Shown: piece by piece, positions 20,642 through 28,170 of the stretch
Layout: each line of letters begins with the position of its first letter
Numbering within the stretch: the stretch's first letter is position 1
From: CAZYTX01 sp964650485
GTDB lineage: Bacteria > RBG-13-61-14 > DATKZS01
Direction: 5' to 3'
NCBI GenBank assembly: GCA_964650485.1
Contig: CAZYTX010000040.1
Coordinates: 1 to 34,309, forward strand
DNA: 34,309 nt
Notes under the pieces: model-generated
What the model saw: only the letters and a program-made list of their open reading frames with translations
What the model was told of the DNA's origin: nothing
The model's database searches: none
Made by a program: the position numbers and the translations under genes

Positions 20642-21628
20642 TTATTCCTTTTCCATTGGCAGTCCGACATCTTTTATCAAGTCGTGGAACTCTTCTTCCC
20701 ACTCCTCGTAGGTATGGACCTTTACCGGGTAGTTCCAAGGGTTTATGTGCATCTTCTCGCGGTTGTTGTTTATGAGGTTCCTGGTGGGGCTCATGAACAC
20801 CCCGGCCATGTGTGCCAGCTTGCTGAAGGGGAAGTATGCTATCAGGCTGCACACCAGGAACAGGTGAATGTAGAACATGAAGCCTATCTTGCCGGGTATG
20901 ACCGGGCTCAGGCTGAAGATTCCCACAGCCAGCTCCTTTGCCTCCACGAGGTCCACCTTTATGAAGTGGCGCATGAGTATGCCGCTTATCGCTATCCCCA
21001 TGATAAGGAAGAGGGGGAAGTAGTCCGAGCTCAAGGATATGTATCTCATCTCCTGGTAGTAGACGCGCCTGAAAAAGAGGTAGGTCACCGCCACCAGCAG
21101 CGCCGCCCCGCTCATGAAGAGCACCGGCACCCCGATCTCGAAGAAGCCGTCCACCCTCTGGATCCAATCAACGAAAAAGGGGGCCGGCTCGGTGAAGAAC
21201 CTGAAGTGCCTGAGGAACACGATCAGGAACGACCAGTGAAAGACGAGCGCAAACGCCCACAGCCAGAACTCCTGGGCGTATGCCAGGTCCTTGTCGCTCT
21301 TCAGCTCCACCCTGGTGTTCTTGAAAAGAGAGCGGAACACCAGCACCTCCAGGGCCATCCTGCCGATGAGCCCGGGGAGGCTGGAGGGGTTGTCGGTCTT
21401 TGACGGCTTTATCCAGGGCAGGGACCTCTGCTGGCCCGCGGTGGTGGGTATCCTGAAGGGCACGGGCGACCGGGCCCATTTCACCACCCTGTAGATGATC
21501 CCGCCGATGAAAGCCAGAATCGCCGCGTAGGGCACTATCACCCCGAACACCACCGGGTGCACGTATGAGCCGGCGAAACCGACCAGTGAAAGCAGCCCCA
21601 CCGCGACCAGTGGAAGAACAATTTTCAT
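20642..21628 (-). CDS. dsrM: DsrM, diheme cytochrome b-type subunit of DsrMKJOP
   Basis: A 328-residue NarI-like membrane protein that should carry two b hemes and take electrons from menaquinol to DsrK. Two N-terminal helices precede a soluble loop ('PFRIPTTAGQQRSLPWIKP'). The NarI-like bundle then follows, with His residues in 'ALVFHWSFLIVFLRHFRF', 'LMRHF' and 'FYIHLFLV', suitable as heme ligands. The C-terminal 'NPWNYPVKVHTYEEWE' is typical of DsrM. The ATG follows GAGGTAG at a short distance, 31 bases after the preceding RsbRD_N gene. Confidence 0.95.
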   Translation of the reverse strand: MKIVLPLVAVGLLSLVGFAGSYVHPVVFGVIVPYAAILAFIGGIIYRVVKWARSPVPFRIPTTAGQQRSLPWIKPSKTDNPSSLPGLIGRMALEVLVFRSLFKNTRVELKSDKDLAYAQEFWLWAFALVFHWSFLIVFLRHFRFFTEPAPFFVDWIQRVDGFFEIGVPVLFMSGAALLVAVTYLFFRRVYYQEMRYISLSSDYFPLFLIMGIAISGILMRHFIKVDLVEAKELAVGIFSLSPVIPGKIGFMFYIHLFLVCSLIAYFPFSKLAHMAGVFMSPTRNLINNNREKMHINPWNYPVKVHTYEEWEEEFHDLIKDVGLPMEKE

Positions 21629-21659
21629 CTGTCACTACCTCGTCTTCATTAGCCGGGAC

Positions 21660-22202
21660 TCATCCGGGACCTTGCCCGCGCTCTCCTTCATCCTCCGGGA
21701 AGTAGCCCAGCTTCCTGGCGGCCCTTTCAAGAACCCTGACCGACCGGTTCTCGACCTCGGTGGCCCGGAGGTTGTAGAGCTGCTCCCTGCACCCCATGTA
21801 AAGCTCGAAAGCCAGAAGGGCCAGCCGGTCCACGTCGGCCTCGAACTCGATCAACTCGCGGACGGTCTCCATATCGGGGTTCTGCTTATAAAGCCGCTCT
21901 CTTACGGCTTTTTTCAAAAGGAATACAAACCCCACCGCCTTGGAAGGCGTGAACTCCTGCACCGCCCTGATCCTTATTATGTTGTCCATGGGGCCGGCAA
22001 GCTCCTGGAGAGCTGAACCATCCACAAAAAGATCATAGATGCGCTCCACGGCCTCTGCGATATTGGAACCCACCGGGTTTGCGAACCTGTCCTTCTCCTG
22101 CTTGTAGAACCTGGAAGCGTCGTCAGGGTAGGTCTCCAGTACAAGCTGGACCCATCTTTTCACTACGGCGTCTCTGTGCTCCAACAAGAAGTTCTTCAGC
22201 AT
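21660..22202 (-). CDS. RsbRD N-terminal domain protein in the dsr operon
   Basis: A 180-residue all-helical soluble protein that opens 'MLKNFLLEHRDAVVKRWVQLVLETYP', the characteristic start of the RsbRD_N domain (a globin-like fold without heme found in stressosome and signalling proteins). No kinase, STAS or DNA-binding domain follows. I recall such stand-alone proteins upstream of dsrM in other sulfate reducers, but this is not checked here. The role is unknown; a redox- or ligand-sensing or assembly function for DsrMKJOP is possible. It lies 87 bp after dsrC. A perfect TATAAT on the minus strand (22219-22224) is just upstream but lacks a -35. Confidence 0.8.
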   Translation of the reverse strand: MLKNFLLEHRDAVVKRWVQLVLETYPDDASRFYKQEKDRFANPVGSNIAEAVERIYDLFVDGSALQELAGPMDNIIRIRAVQEFTPSKAVGFVFLLKKAVRERLYKQNPDMETVRELIEFEADVDRLALLAFELYMGCREQLYNLRATEVENRSVRVLERAARKLGYFPEDEGERGQGPG

Positions 22203-22289
22203 CTAGCTACCTGCCCTGATTATACTGCTGCGCCGCCGGGATTACTCTTGGCCCGGCACGCGGGGCCCATGCCTCTTTCTGAGGTCGGG

Positions 22290-22607
22290 TTATACGCAAC
22301 CCGTGGGCTTGGGCAGCCCCGCGACCTTGCAGGCCCCTTTTGCAGGGCCGCTGGGGAAGAGCTCGTAGACCTTCTTCAGGTTAAACCCGGTCTCCTTGCA
22401 CAGCTTCCTGATCATGGGCGCTATCTGGAACTTGAGATAGTATTCGCGCAGATAATTGACCAGCTTCCAGTGCTCCTCGGTCAGCTCCTCCACGTTCTCC
22501 GTCTTGGCCAGGTCCGCGGCCACGTTCTCGTCCCAGGCATCGGGGTCCTGGATGAACCCGTCCTCGTCAATCTCGATCTCTTTTCCTCCCAAAGTTGCCA
22601 TCGGCAT
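22290..22607 (-). CDS. dsrC: DsrC, sulfur-carrier protein
   Basis: A 105-residue protein that accepts sulfur from DsrAB as a trisulfide between two C-terminal cysteines and hands it to DsrMKJOP. Both essential cysteines are present in the flexible arm 'GACKVAGLPKPTGCV': the penultimate residue and the one eleven positions earlier. It is therefore a true DsrC rather than a TusE-like paralogue. The core 'DEDGFIQDPDAWDE' and 'LREYYLKFQIAP' are conserved. AAAGGAGG lies nine bases before the ATG at 22607. An 89-bp gap separates it from dsrN, long enough for a separate promoter, though I see none that is convincing. Confidence 0.97.
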   Translation of the reverse strand: MPMATLGGKEIEIDEDGFIQDPDAWDENVAADLAKTENVEELTEEHWKLVNYLREYYLKFQIAPMIRKLCKETGFNLKKVYELFPSGPAKGACKVAGLPKPTGCV

Positions 22608-22696
22608 AGCGTAAACCTCCTTTCCCCTTTTACTGTTTTGATTGCTTAAGTCCTTACTCAGCCGTTACCCAAAGCTGGCTTATACCTATATTCCTC

Positions 22697-24118
22697 TTAA
22701 CGGCCCTCTGCGTATCGCTCGGCCGCGCGGACCATGCCTTCCGCCCACTCGGGGCAGCCAAGCGCGTGCACGTGGCCGTAAAATGCCACCACGTTTCCCA
22801 CACGGATCCCGTCCCTTGCGTCTCCGAACCCCACGCCCCGCTCTACCTTGACCGCGGTGTGAGGGCGGTTCCCGTTCCATTCCCGCACCCGGGTGTAATG
22901 GAACTCGTGACCCCGGATAAGCTCTCCCACCCGGTAAAAGGGGTTCTCGAAATCCACCCTCCAGAAGGTGTACCCGTGGGCCTGGGGCCTCTTACAGAAC
23001 TCGTAGTCCACGGGAAGTATCCCCGCCATCTCGAAACACTCGCCCCGGTAATACAGCCGCCGGCCAAGGAATATCGAGCCCCCGCACTCGGCGTATACGG
23101 GCAACCCTGAGTCCACCGCCTTTTTCAACGACTCCTTGAAACCCACCCGAGCGGACAGAACCGCAGCGTGGGTCTCGGGAAAGCCGCCGCCCAGGTAGAG
23201 CGCATGGATGTCCGGCAGCTCCGGGTCATCAATCGAGTTGATCCATACGAGCTGCGCCCCCGCATTGGTAAGGGCCTCCAGGTTCTCGAAGTAGTAAAAC
23301 GGGAAAGCGCTGTCTCTGACCACCCCGATCCTTATCGGCGCGGACGCCTTGAAGCCCTTCTCCTCTTGCGCAACGTCCGGCTCGAACCGGCCGGCGGACA
23401 AGGCTATATCCTTAATCCTCTCGCCATCCAGGTGTCCGCTTATCTCTTCTGAAACCTCCTCCACCAGGAGTCTTGCGTCAGGCGTCTCCTCGGGCGTCAC
23501 CAGGCCCAGGTGTCTTTCCGGAGCGTATTGTCTGGAAAGCCTGGGAACACACCCCAGAACCGGCACTCCGGTCGAACTCTCCACCGCATTGACCGCCATC
23601 TCGCGGTGCCTGGTCCCTGCCACCCTGTTCAGTATGACACCCTTGATCCTGAGCGAGGGGTCGAACTGCATGCAGCCTGTGACAAGGGCCGCGGCCGTGC
23701 GCGTCATCTTGGCGGCGTCCACCACCAGGATGAGGGGGGCGTCCAGGAGCTTTGAAAGCGCCGCAGTGGAGTAGCTGCCCTCTTTATCAAAACCGTCAAA
23801 GAGCCCGCGGTTTCCTTCGATAACCGCCACCCCCTCCGGAGGGGCCTTTCTCGCAAACTGGCGGACCACGCTTCCCTCGCCCATCATGAACACGTCCAGG
23901 CAGTAGCAGGGCGACTGCGTGGCCACCGCATGCCAGGCGGCATCAATATAGTCGGGACCTTTCTTAAAGGCCCCGACCTCGATGCCCATTTTTTTCAGGG
24001 CCCCGATTATGCCCAGGGTTACAGCGGTCTTTCCCGAGCTTCCCCGAAGCCCTCCGATCATCAAGCGGCCGCCGGTCTCATTCTTTCCCGCGGCCCTATT
24101 TACAAAGCCGCAATCCAA
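22697..24118 (-). CDS. dsrN: DsrN, CbiA/CobB-like siroheme amidase
   Basis: A 473-residue glutamine-dependent amidotransferase of the cobyrinic acid a,c-diamide synthase family. The N-terminal P-loop domain has 'GGLRGSSGKTAV'. The C-terminal class I glutamine amidotransferase domain has 'LYLGGGFPETHA' and the nucleophile Cys in 'PVYAECGGSIFLG', with a late catalytic His region 'HEFHYTRV'. In dsr loci the enzyme is thought to amidate siroheme to the siroamide found in DsrAB. The start is TTG 24118, chosen because AGGAAGG lies five bases upstream, overlapping the dsrB stop. ATG at residue 20 is an alternative without a ribosome-binding site. Its close coupling to dsrB supports the siroheme role over B12 synthesis. 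Confidence 0.9.
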   Translation of the reverse strand: MDCGFVNRAAGKNETGGRLMIGGLRGSSGKTAVTLGIIGALKKMGIEVGAFKKGPDYIDAAWHAVATQSPCYCLDVFMMGEGSVVRQFARKAPPEGVAVIEGNRGLFDGFDKEGSYSTAALSKLLDAPLILVVDAAKMTRTAAALVTGCMQFDPSLRIKGVILNRVAGTRHREMAVNAVESSTGVPVLGCVPRLSRQYAPERHLGLVTPEETPDARLLVEEVSEEISGHLDGERIKDIALSAGRFEPDVAQEEKGFKASAPIRIGVVRDSAFPFYYFENLEALTNAGAQLVWINSIDDPELPDIHALYLGGGFPETHAAVLSARVGFKESLKKAVDSGLPVYAECGGSIFLGRRLYYRGECFEMAGILPVDYEFCKRPQAHGYTFWRVDFENPFYRVGELIRGHEFHYTRVREWNGNRPHTAVKVERGVGFGDARDGIRVGNVVAFYGHVHALGCPEWAEGMVRAAERYAEGR

Positions 24119-24126
24119 AAGCCTTC

Positions 24127-25185
24127 CTAGTAGCGGAACTGCGCGCTGCTGCGGAAAGTTGTATATGAGAGCTTATAGTCGTCAATGTGCTTGTCGGTGA
24201 ACTCGATCCCGGTCACATCGAAGAACTTCTCCCATCCGATCCGGTCTATCCACTCACCCACGCGCTCGTGCTTCTTGGCCCCCTCTGCGTACTTCTCCAC
24301 GATGTTCTTTATTGCGTCCACCGTCTCCGGCCAGCGAGGGGGGGTGTTGGGTAAAAACGGGATGGCCAGCTTTGAGAAGGCCGGCCCTGACCTGGTGTTG
24401 CTCACCTTGCCGCCCACCCATATGGATATGCCGTCGCCCTCGGGGTCGGCCATGGGCATTGCCGGGCACATGGTGTAGCAGTTGCCGCAGTACATGCACC
24501 GCTCCTCGTTGACCTGCACGCTCTTGGTCTTGGGGTCCGGCCTGATGGCCAGGGTGGGGCACGATGCGATGGTGGTCGGGACCTCGCAAATCTTTGGCAG
24601 CTTCTCGTGGTCAACCACGGGCGGCAGCCTGTGGATGCCGAGTATGGCGATGTCCGAGCAATGCACCGCGCCGCACATGTTGAGGCAGCACGCCAGTGCT
24701 ATCCTGCACTTTCCCGGCAGCCTCTTGTCATGGAAGTAGTCTATGAGCTCGTCCATGACCGCCTTGACCACCCCGGAGGCGTCGGTGGCCGGGGTGTGGC
24801 AGTGTACCCAGCCCTGGGTATGGACTATGCCTGTCAGACCGTTGTCGGTCCCGCCCACAGGGTATCCCCTCTTCTTGAGGTCTTCCAGGAGCGGCTTCAG
24901 GTTCTTCTCCTCCGAGACCAGGAACTCCGCGTTATGGCGGCTGGTGAAGCGCATGTAACCGTCGCAGAACTTGTCAGCTATTTCACAGTATTCCCTGATG
25001 CGGTCGGTGGCGATCAGCCTCGCTCCCCCGACCCTCACCGACCATATCTTGTCCCCGGACTCGGCCACGTGCACGAGCACGCCCGGCTCCAGTGTTTCGT
25101 GGTACTTCCACTGTCCATAGTTCTTCTTTATCACCGGAGGCATAAACTCGTGATAATCTGGAGGGCCAATATCAGTTTCGCTCAT
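24127..25185 (-). CDS. dsrB: dissimilatory sulfite reductase beta subunit
   Basis: A 352-residue catalytic-complex subunit that binds siroheme and iron-sulfur clusters. The siroheme/[4Fe-4S] region is seen in 'GWVHCHTPATDASG' and 'IALACCLNMCGAVHCSD'. An inserted ferredoxin domain has 'CMYCGNCYTMCP'. The N-terminus 'PPVIKKNYGQWKYHE' and the C-terminus 'TTFRSSAQFRY' are typical of DsrB. AAGGAG precedes the ATG. It is 43 bp downstream of dsrA. No dsrD is found after it: the next gene, dsrN, begins eight bases beyond the dsrB stop. Confidence 0.98.
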   Translation of the reverse strand: MSETDIGPPDYHEFMPPVIKKNYGQWKYHETLEPGVLVHVAESGDKIWSVRVGGARLIATDRIREYCEIADKFCDGYMRFTSRHNAEFLVSEEKNLKPLLEDLKKRGYPVGGTDNGLTGIVHTQGWVHCHTPATDASGVVKAVMDELIDYFHDKRLPGKCRIALACCLNMCGAVHCSDIAILGIHRLPPVVDHEKLPKICEVPTTIASCPTLAIRPDPKTKSVQVNEERCMYCGNCYTMCPAMPMADPEGDGISIWVGGKVSNTRSGPAFSKLAIPFLPNTPPRWPETVDAIKNIVEKYAEGAKKHERVGEWIDRIGWEKFFDVTGIEFTDKHIDDYKLSYTTFRSSAQFRY

Positions 25186-25228
25186 CTTGCATCTCCTTTC
25201 TCGTTTGTCCCCAGCAGTTTTATCTCTA

Positions 25229-26434
25229 TCATCCAGCTTCCTTGACCGCGGTCCTCTCCGGGACCTCCTCGGGCCACCAGAACACGTAGGGGTTGAAGCG
25301 CGGGACCTTCACCATCTGCGGCACCGGCTTCATGCCCATCTCGCGGAGGAACACCCTCATTCCCACGCGGTCAATGAGCTCGCCCATGCGCTCCCTCATC
25401 TTTCCGTTCTCGTCCCACCAGTCCCATACCTTCTCCGCCAGCTCCTTCAGCTCGTCGTAGGGCTTCTCCATCTTCATGAAGGGTATGAGCACCCATGACA
25501 TCATGGCTCCTTCCAGGATGGGGGCCTTGCCCCCCACCAGCAGGGTCGCGCCCCTGTCGTCGCCCTGCCTCAGGGCCTTTGTCATATTGTTGATGCAGTG
25601 CATGCACCTGGTGCAGTTTGCGTTGTCAATCTTCAGGTTCTTGCCGTCCCAGGTGATGCAGTGAGTGGGACACATGTCCGCGATCTCCGACTGGATGTCC
25701 ATGCCTTCGTCCGCGTAGCTTCTCACCGCCTCCTGGTCAACCTTTATGTCGTCGCGCCAGGTCCCTATCAGCGAGAAGTCGGCGCGGGCGATCGCGGCCA
25801 CGCAGTCGTTCGGGCATGCCGAGAACTTGAACTTGAACTTGTAGGGCCACATGGGCCTGTGGAGCTCGCTCTGAAAGGTGTGGGTGATGTCGTTGCAGGC
25901 GTCCAGGCTGTCGTAGCAGGCCCACTCGCAACGGGCCGGGCCCACGCACGCGGACGGCGTCCGCAAAGCCGACCCGGAGCCGCCCAGGTCGAAACCGATC
26001 TCGGAGAGATCGTCAAAGGTGGGCTGGAGCTCCTCCGTGCGGCAGCCCAGGAGTATGATGTCCCCGGTTGAACCGTGCATGTTGGTCATGCCGCTGCCGT
26101 GCTTGTCCCATACGTCACACACCTTTCGAAGGGCGTCGGTGGTGTAGAACCAGCCCGTGGGCATGTTGACGCGCAGGGTGTGGAAATGCTCTACGCCGGG
26201 GAAAAGGTCAGGGCGGTCAGAGTACCGGCCTATCACGCCGCCGCCGTATCCCAGAACGCCCACAATGCCGCCGTGCTTCCAGTGACCGATTTTCTCCTTG
26301 TAGGACAGCTCAAGCTGGCGAAGCAGGTCCATGGTATCGGGGTGCTTCTCCGCCGCCATCTTGATGTCCTTTACGAAACTTGGCCACGGTCCCTTCTCGA
26401 GTTCGTCAAGAAGGGGAGTGTCCGATTTTGCCAT
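25229..26434 (-). CDS. dsrA: dissimilatory sulfite reductase alpha subunit
   Basis: A 401-residue cytoplasmic alpha subunit of the alpha2beta2 enzyme that reduces sulfite and loads sulfur on DsrC. The siroheme-[4Fe-4S] cysteines are in 'SACVGPARCEWACYD' and 'FSACPNDCVAAI'. The ferredoxin domain has 'CPTHCI' and 'CTRCMHCI'. 'MPTGWFYTTDALR' and 'HGSTGDIILLG' are strongly conserved DsrA segments. The ATG follows GGGAGGA. It is the first gene of the minus-strand operon, and a consensus promoter lies about 265 bp upstream. Confidence 0.98.
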   Translation of the reverse strand: MAKSDTPLLDELEKGPWPSFVKDIKMAAEKHPDTMDLLRQLELSYKEKIGHWKHGGIVGVLGYGGGVIGRYSDRPDLFPGVEHFHTLRVNMPTGWFYTTDALRKVCDVWDKHGSGMTNMHGSTGDIILLGCRTEELQPTFDDLSEIGFDLGGSGSALRTPSACVGPARCEWACYDSLDACNDITHTFQSELHRPMWPYKFKFKFSACPNDCVAAIARADFSLIGTWRDDIKVDQEAVRSYADEGMDIQSEIADMCPTHCITWDGKNLKIDNANCTRCMHCINNMTKALRQGDDRGATLLVGGKAPILEGAMMSWVLIPFMKMEKPYDELKELAEKVWDWWDENGKMRERMGELIDRVGMRVFLREMGMKPVPQMVKVPRFNPYVFWWPEEVPERTAVKEAG

Positions 26435-26698
26435 TAGCGCTATTCCTCCCTTTCATTAATTCCATTTCTTCCACCAGATAGTTGATCCTAAATAACAACC
26501 TTGCCCGATGCCGCTACTCTGGCGCCTTTTTACTCTTTATCTTAAATCTCCCGGGCCGGGAAAATATAATCCCTGTCCCTGCCGAGAGTTATAGCTTGTT
26601 TTGACACAAAACTAAGAACTTATTTCCAATAAGGATCTACTGCGCTAGTCGGCTGGAACTTATACTCCACATCTCGTCCTATTAAAACCCAGATAAGA

Positions 26699-26728
26699 AT
26701 TATACACGGCAAACAAAATTGTTGTCAA
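26699..26728 (-). promoter_or_regulatory. consensus sigma70 promoter of the dsr operon
   Basis: On the minus strand TTGACA (26728-26723) and TATAAT (26704-26699) are both perfect consensus hexamers, 18 bases apart. Transcription would start near 26692, leaving a leader of about 258 bases before the dsrA ATG. The strength fits a highly expressed respiratory enzyme. Confidence 0.7.
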
Positions 26729-26830
26729 CCCTAAAAATGAACATTAAAAAAAATTAATTTTTTTCTAATTTCAAGGGGTTGAATCATATTGAGAAAGAGT
26801 GTGTTAAGGCCTTGTAATGACAATACCGGC

Positions 26831-26858
26831 TTGACGCAACACCGATTTAGGATATAAA
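26831..26858 (+). promoter_or_regulatory. sigma70 promoter of the SPOR-domain gene
   Basis: TTGACG (26831-26836), 16-base spacer, TATAAA (26853-26858), each one mismatch from consensus. The downstream gene begins at 26944, giving a leader of about 80 bases with a GGAGG ribosome-binding site. Confidence 0.6.
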
Positions 26859-26943
26859 ATAATGACCGGGTGCTTACAAGCAATTGAACAGAGATGAAAT
26901 CCAAGCTCCAGGCGGAAGCGGATGAAAACCAGGAGGGAGTGAA

Positions 26944-28110
26944 ATGGCGGAAGATGAATTTGACTTTGACGAGGGCGGGGCCGAAGCCTCATTAGACGAT
27001 TTTTTCCAGCCGGCCGAGAAAAAGCCCGATGAGGAAAGCCCTTCAATAGATGAATTCTTCGAGCCTCCCTCCGGGCAGGCAGCCGGCCCTGCTGAGGGCG
27101 GCGATCAGCTTCCCATGGACAGGGACCAGGCTCAAGAGGAGAGACAAGCCGCTCCTCCGCCGCCAGTGGCCCCGGGGGAGACGGGGCCCGGGGAACAAGC
27201 CCCGGAACAAGAGCAGCCGGCTGACGAGGGCGGAGAAGAAGGGTTCCTTGCCCGCAACTGGCTCTGGATAGTAATCGGACTGGTGGTGGTGGCGGTCGGT
27301 CTGGGGGGAACATACTTTGCCATGAGCATACTCTTCAAGCCGGACGTTGCCGAGATAGTCGCGGCCGACAAGCCCTCTGATAAGAAGGCTGCAAAGAAAG
27401 CTCGGGAAAGACCCGCGCAAGAAAAGCCGGCTCAACCAGCCGCTTCCCAGGAAAAGCCCGGGGAAAAGGCCGCGGCCAAGACGGCGCCTTCAAAAAACAG
27501 CGGCGCCGAGAAAGCCGCGCCGACTCAGCCGACAAAGCAGGCAGAGGACAAGCAAGCGGAGAGTGAAGAGCTCGCAAAAGCCGCTGCTGAGACCGGGACG
27601 GGAAAAAAGTCAGCGACCAAAAACGCCAAGCCCGCGGTGCGGTCCACTGGAGGTCCTTACAAGGTGCAGGTGGGAGCGTACATGCTGGAGGCCAGCAAAA
27701 AGCAGCCGCAGGAGAGGCTACAGAAACTGGGCTACTCGGACTATCACTACGTGCCCATGTCCAGGAGCCTGAAAGTATACCACGTGCTGGTGGGCGAGGA
27801 CCTTGAAAAGGGCGAGGCCGACAAAATAAGGACCAGGCTGGATTCGATGGGTTTCAAGGCCGAGGCCTTGGCCGAGCCCGACGGGTACAAGGTGAGGGCC
27901 TATTCTTACGGGGATTATGGAACGGCCAGGCGCACGAGAGAAAAGATCAGAAAAGCCGGCCTTTCACCGGTGACCATCAGGTCGGAGACCAAGCAGGTCA
28001 CCCTGGATCAGCTCCGGGTGGGGGGCTATGCATCCAGGTCGCAGGCGAGGAAAGCCCAGCGCCACCTGCAGCGCTCTGGCTTCAAGGGAGCTATCATAGT
28101 AAAGGAATAG
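26944..28110 (+). CDS. membrane protein with two SPOR domains
   Basis: A 388-residue bitopic inner-membrane protein. Residues 1-105 are acidic, cytoplasmic and disordered, with two copies of a short motif: 'SLDDFFQP' (16-23) and 'SIDEFFEP' (34-41). A single helix spans about 106-128. A Lys/Ala-rich periplasmic linker (about 135-235) leads to two SPOR-like domains, about 238-310 ('YKVQVGAYMLEA') and 315-388 ('YKVRAYSYGDYGTARRTREK'). SPOR domains bind denuded glycan strands at division sites. It is likely an envelope or septal protein. It is the first gene of a same-strand group with the acidic protein and the MglA-like GTPase, and GGAGGGAG precedes its ATG. Confidence 0.85.
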   Translation: MAEDEFDFDEGGAEASLDDFFQPAEKKPDEESPSIDEFFEPPSGQAAGPAEGGDQLPMDRDQAQEERQAAPPPPVAPGETGPGEQAPEQEQPADEGGEEGFLARNWLWIVIGLVVVAVGLGGTYFAMSILFKPDVAEIVAADKPSDKKAAKKARERPAQEKPAQPAASQEKPGEKAAAKTAPSKNSGAEKAAPTQPTKQAEDKQAESEELAKAAAETGTGKKSATKNAKPAVRSTGGPYKVQVGAYMLEASKKQPQERLQKLGYSDYHYVPMSRSLKVYHVLVGEDLEKGEADKIRTRLDSMGFKAEALAEPDGYKVRAYSYGDYGTARRTREKIRKAGLSPVTIRSETKQVTLDQLRVGGYASRSQARKAQRHLQRSGFKGAIIVKE

Positions 28111-28170
28111 TCCGCCTACTGCTTCAGGCGGAGACGGAGTCCTGGCAAGGGACGAAAACACGGGGGTGTG

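Larger units (their letters stand above)
26435..26943. other. divergent intergenic region dsrA / SPOR gene
   Basis: A 509-bp AT-rich region between two outward-facing genes. It contains the dsr promoter (26699-26728, minus strand), the SPOR-gene promoter (26831-26858, plus strand) and a plus-strand TTGACA at 26601-26606 with no good -10. The roughly 255-base dsrA leader contains a short CCCGG/CCGGG hairpin near 26560 but no riboswitch or small gene that I recognise. Confidence 0.6.

Noticed and set aside
22213..22248. Internal promoter for dsrMKJOP at TATAAT 22219-22224 (minus strand)
   Set aside because: The -10 is perfect but there is no -35-like or extended -10 sequence, and the leader would be only about ten bases.
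26601..26629. Plus-strand TTGACA with TCCAAT as a promoter
   Set aside because: The -10 is poor and a better promoter lies 230 bp nearer the downstream gene.
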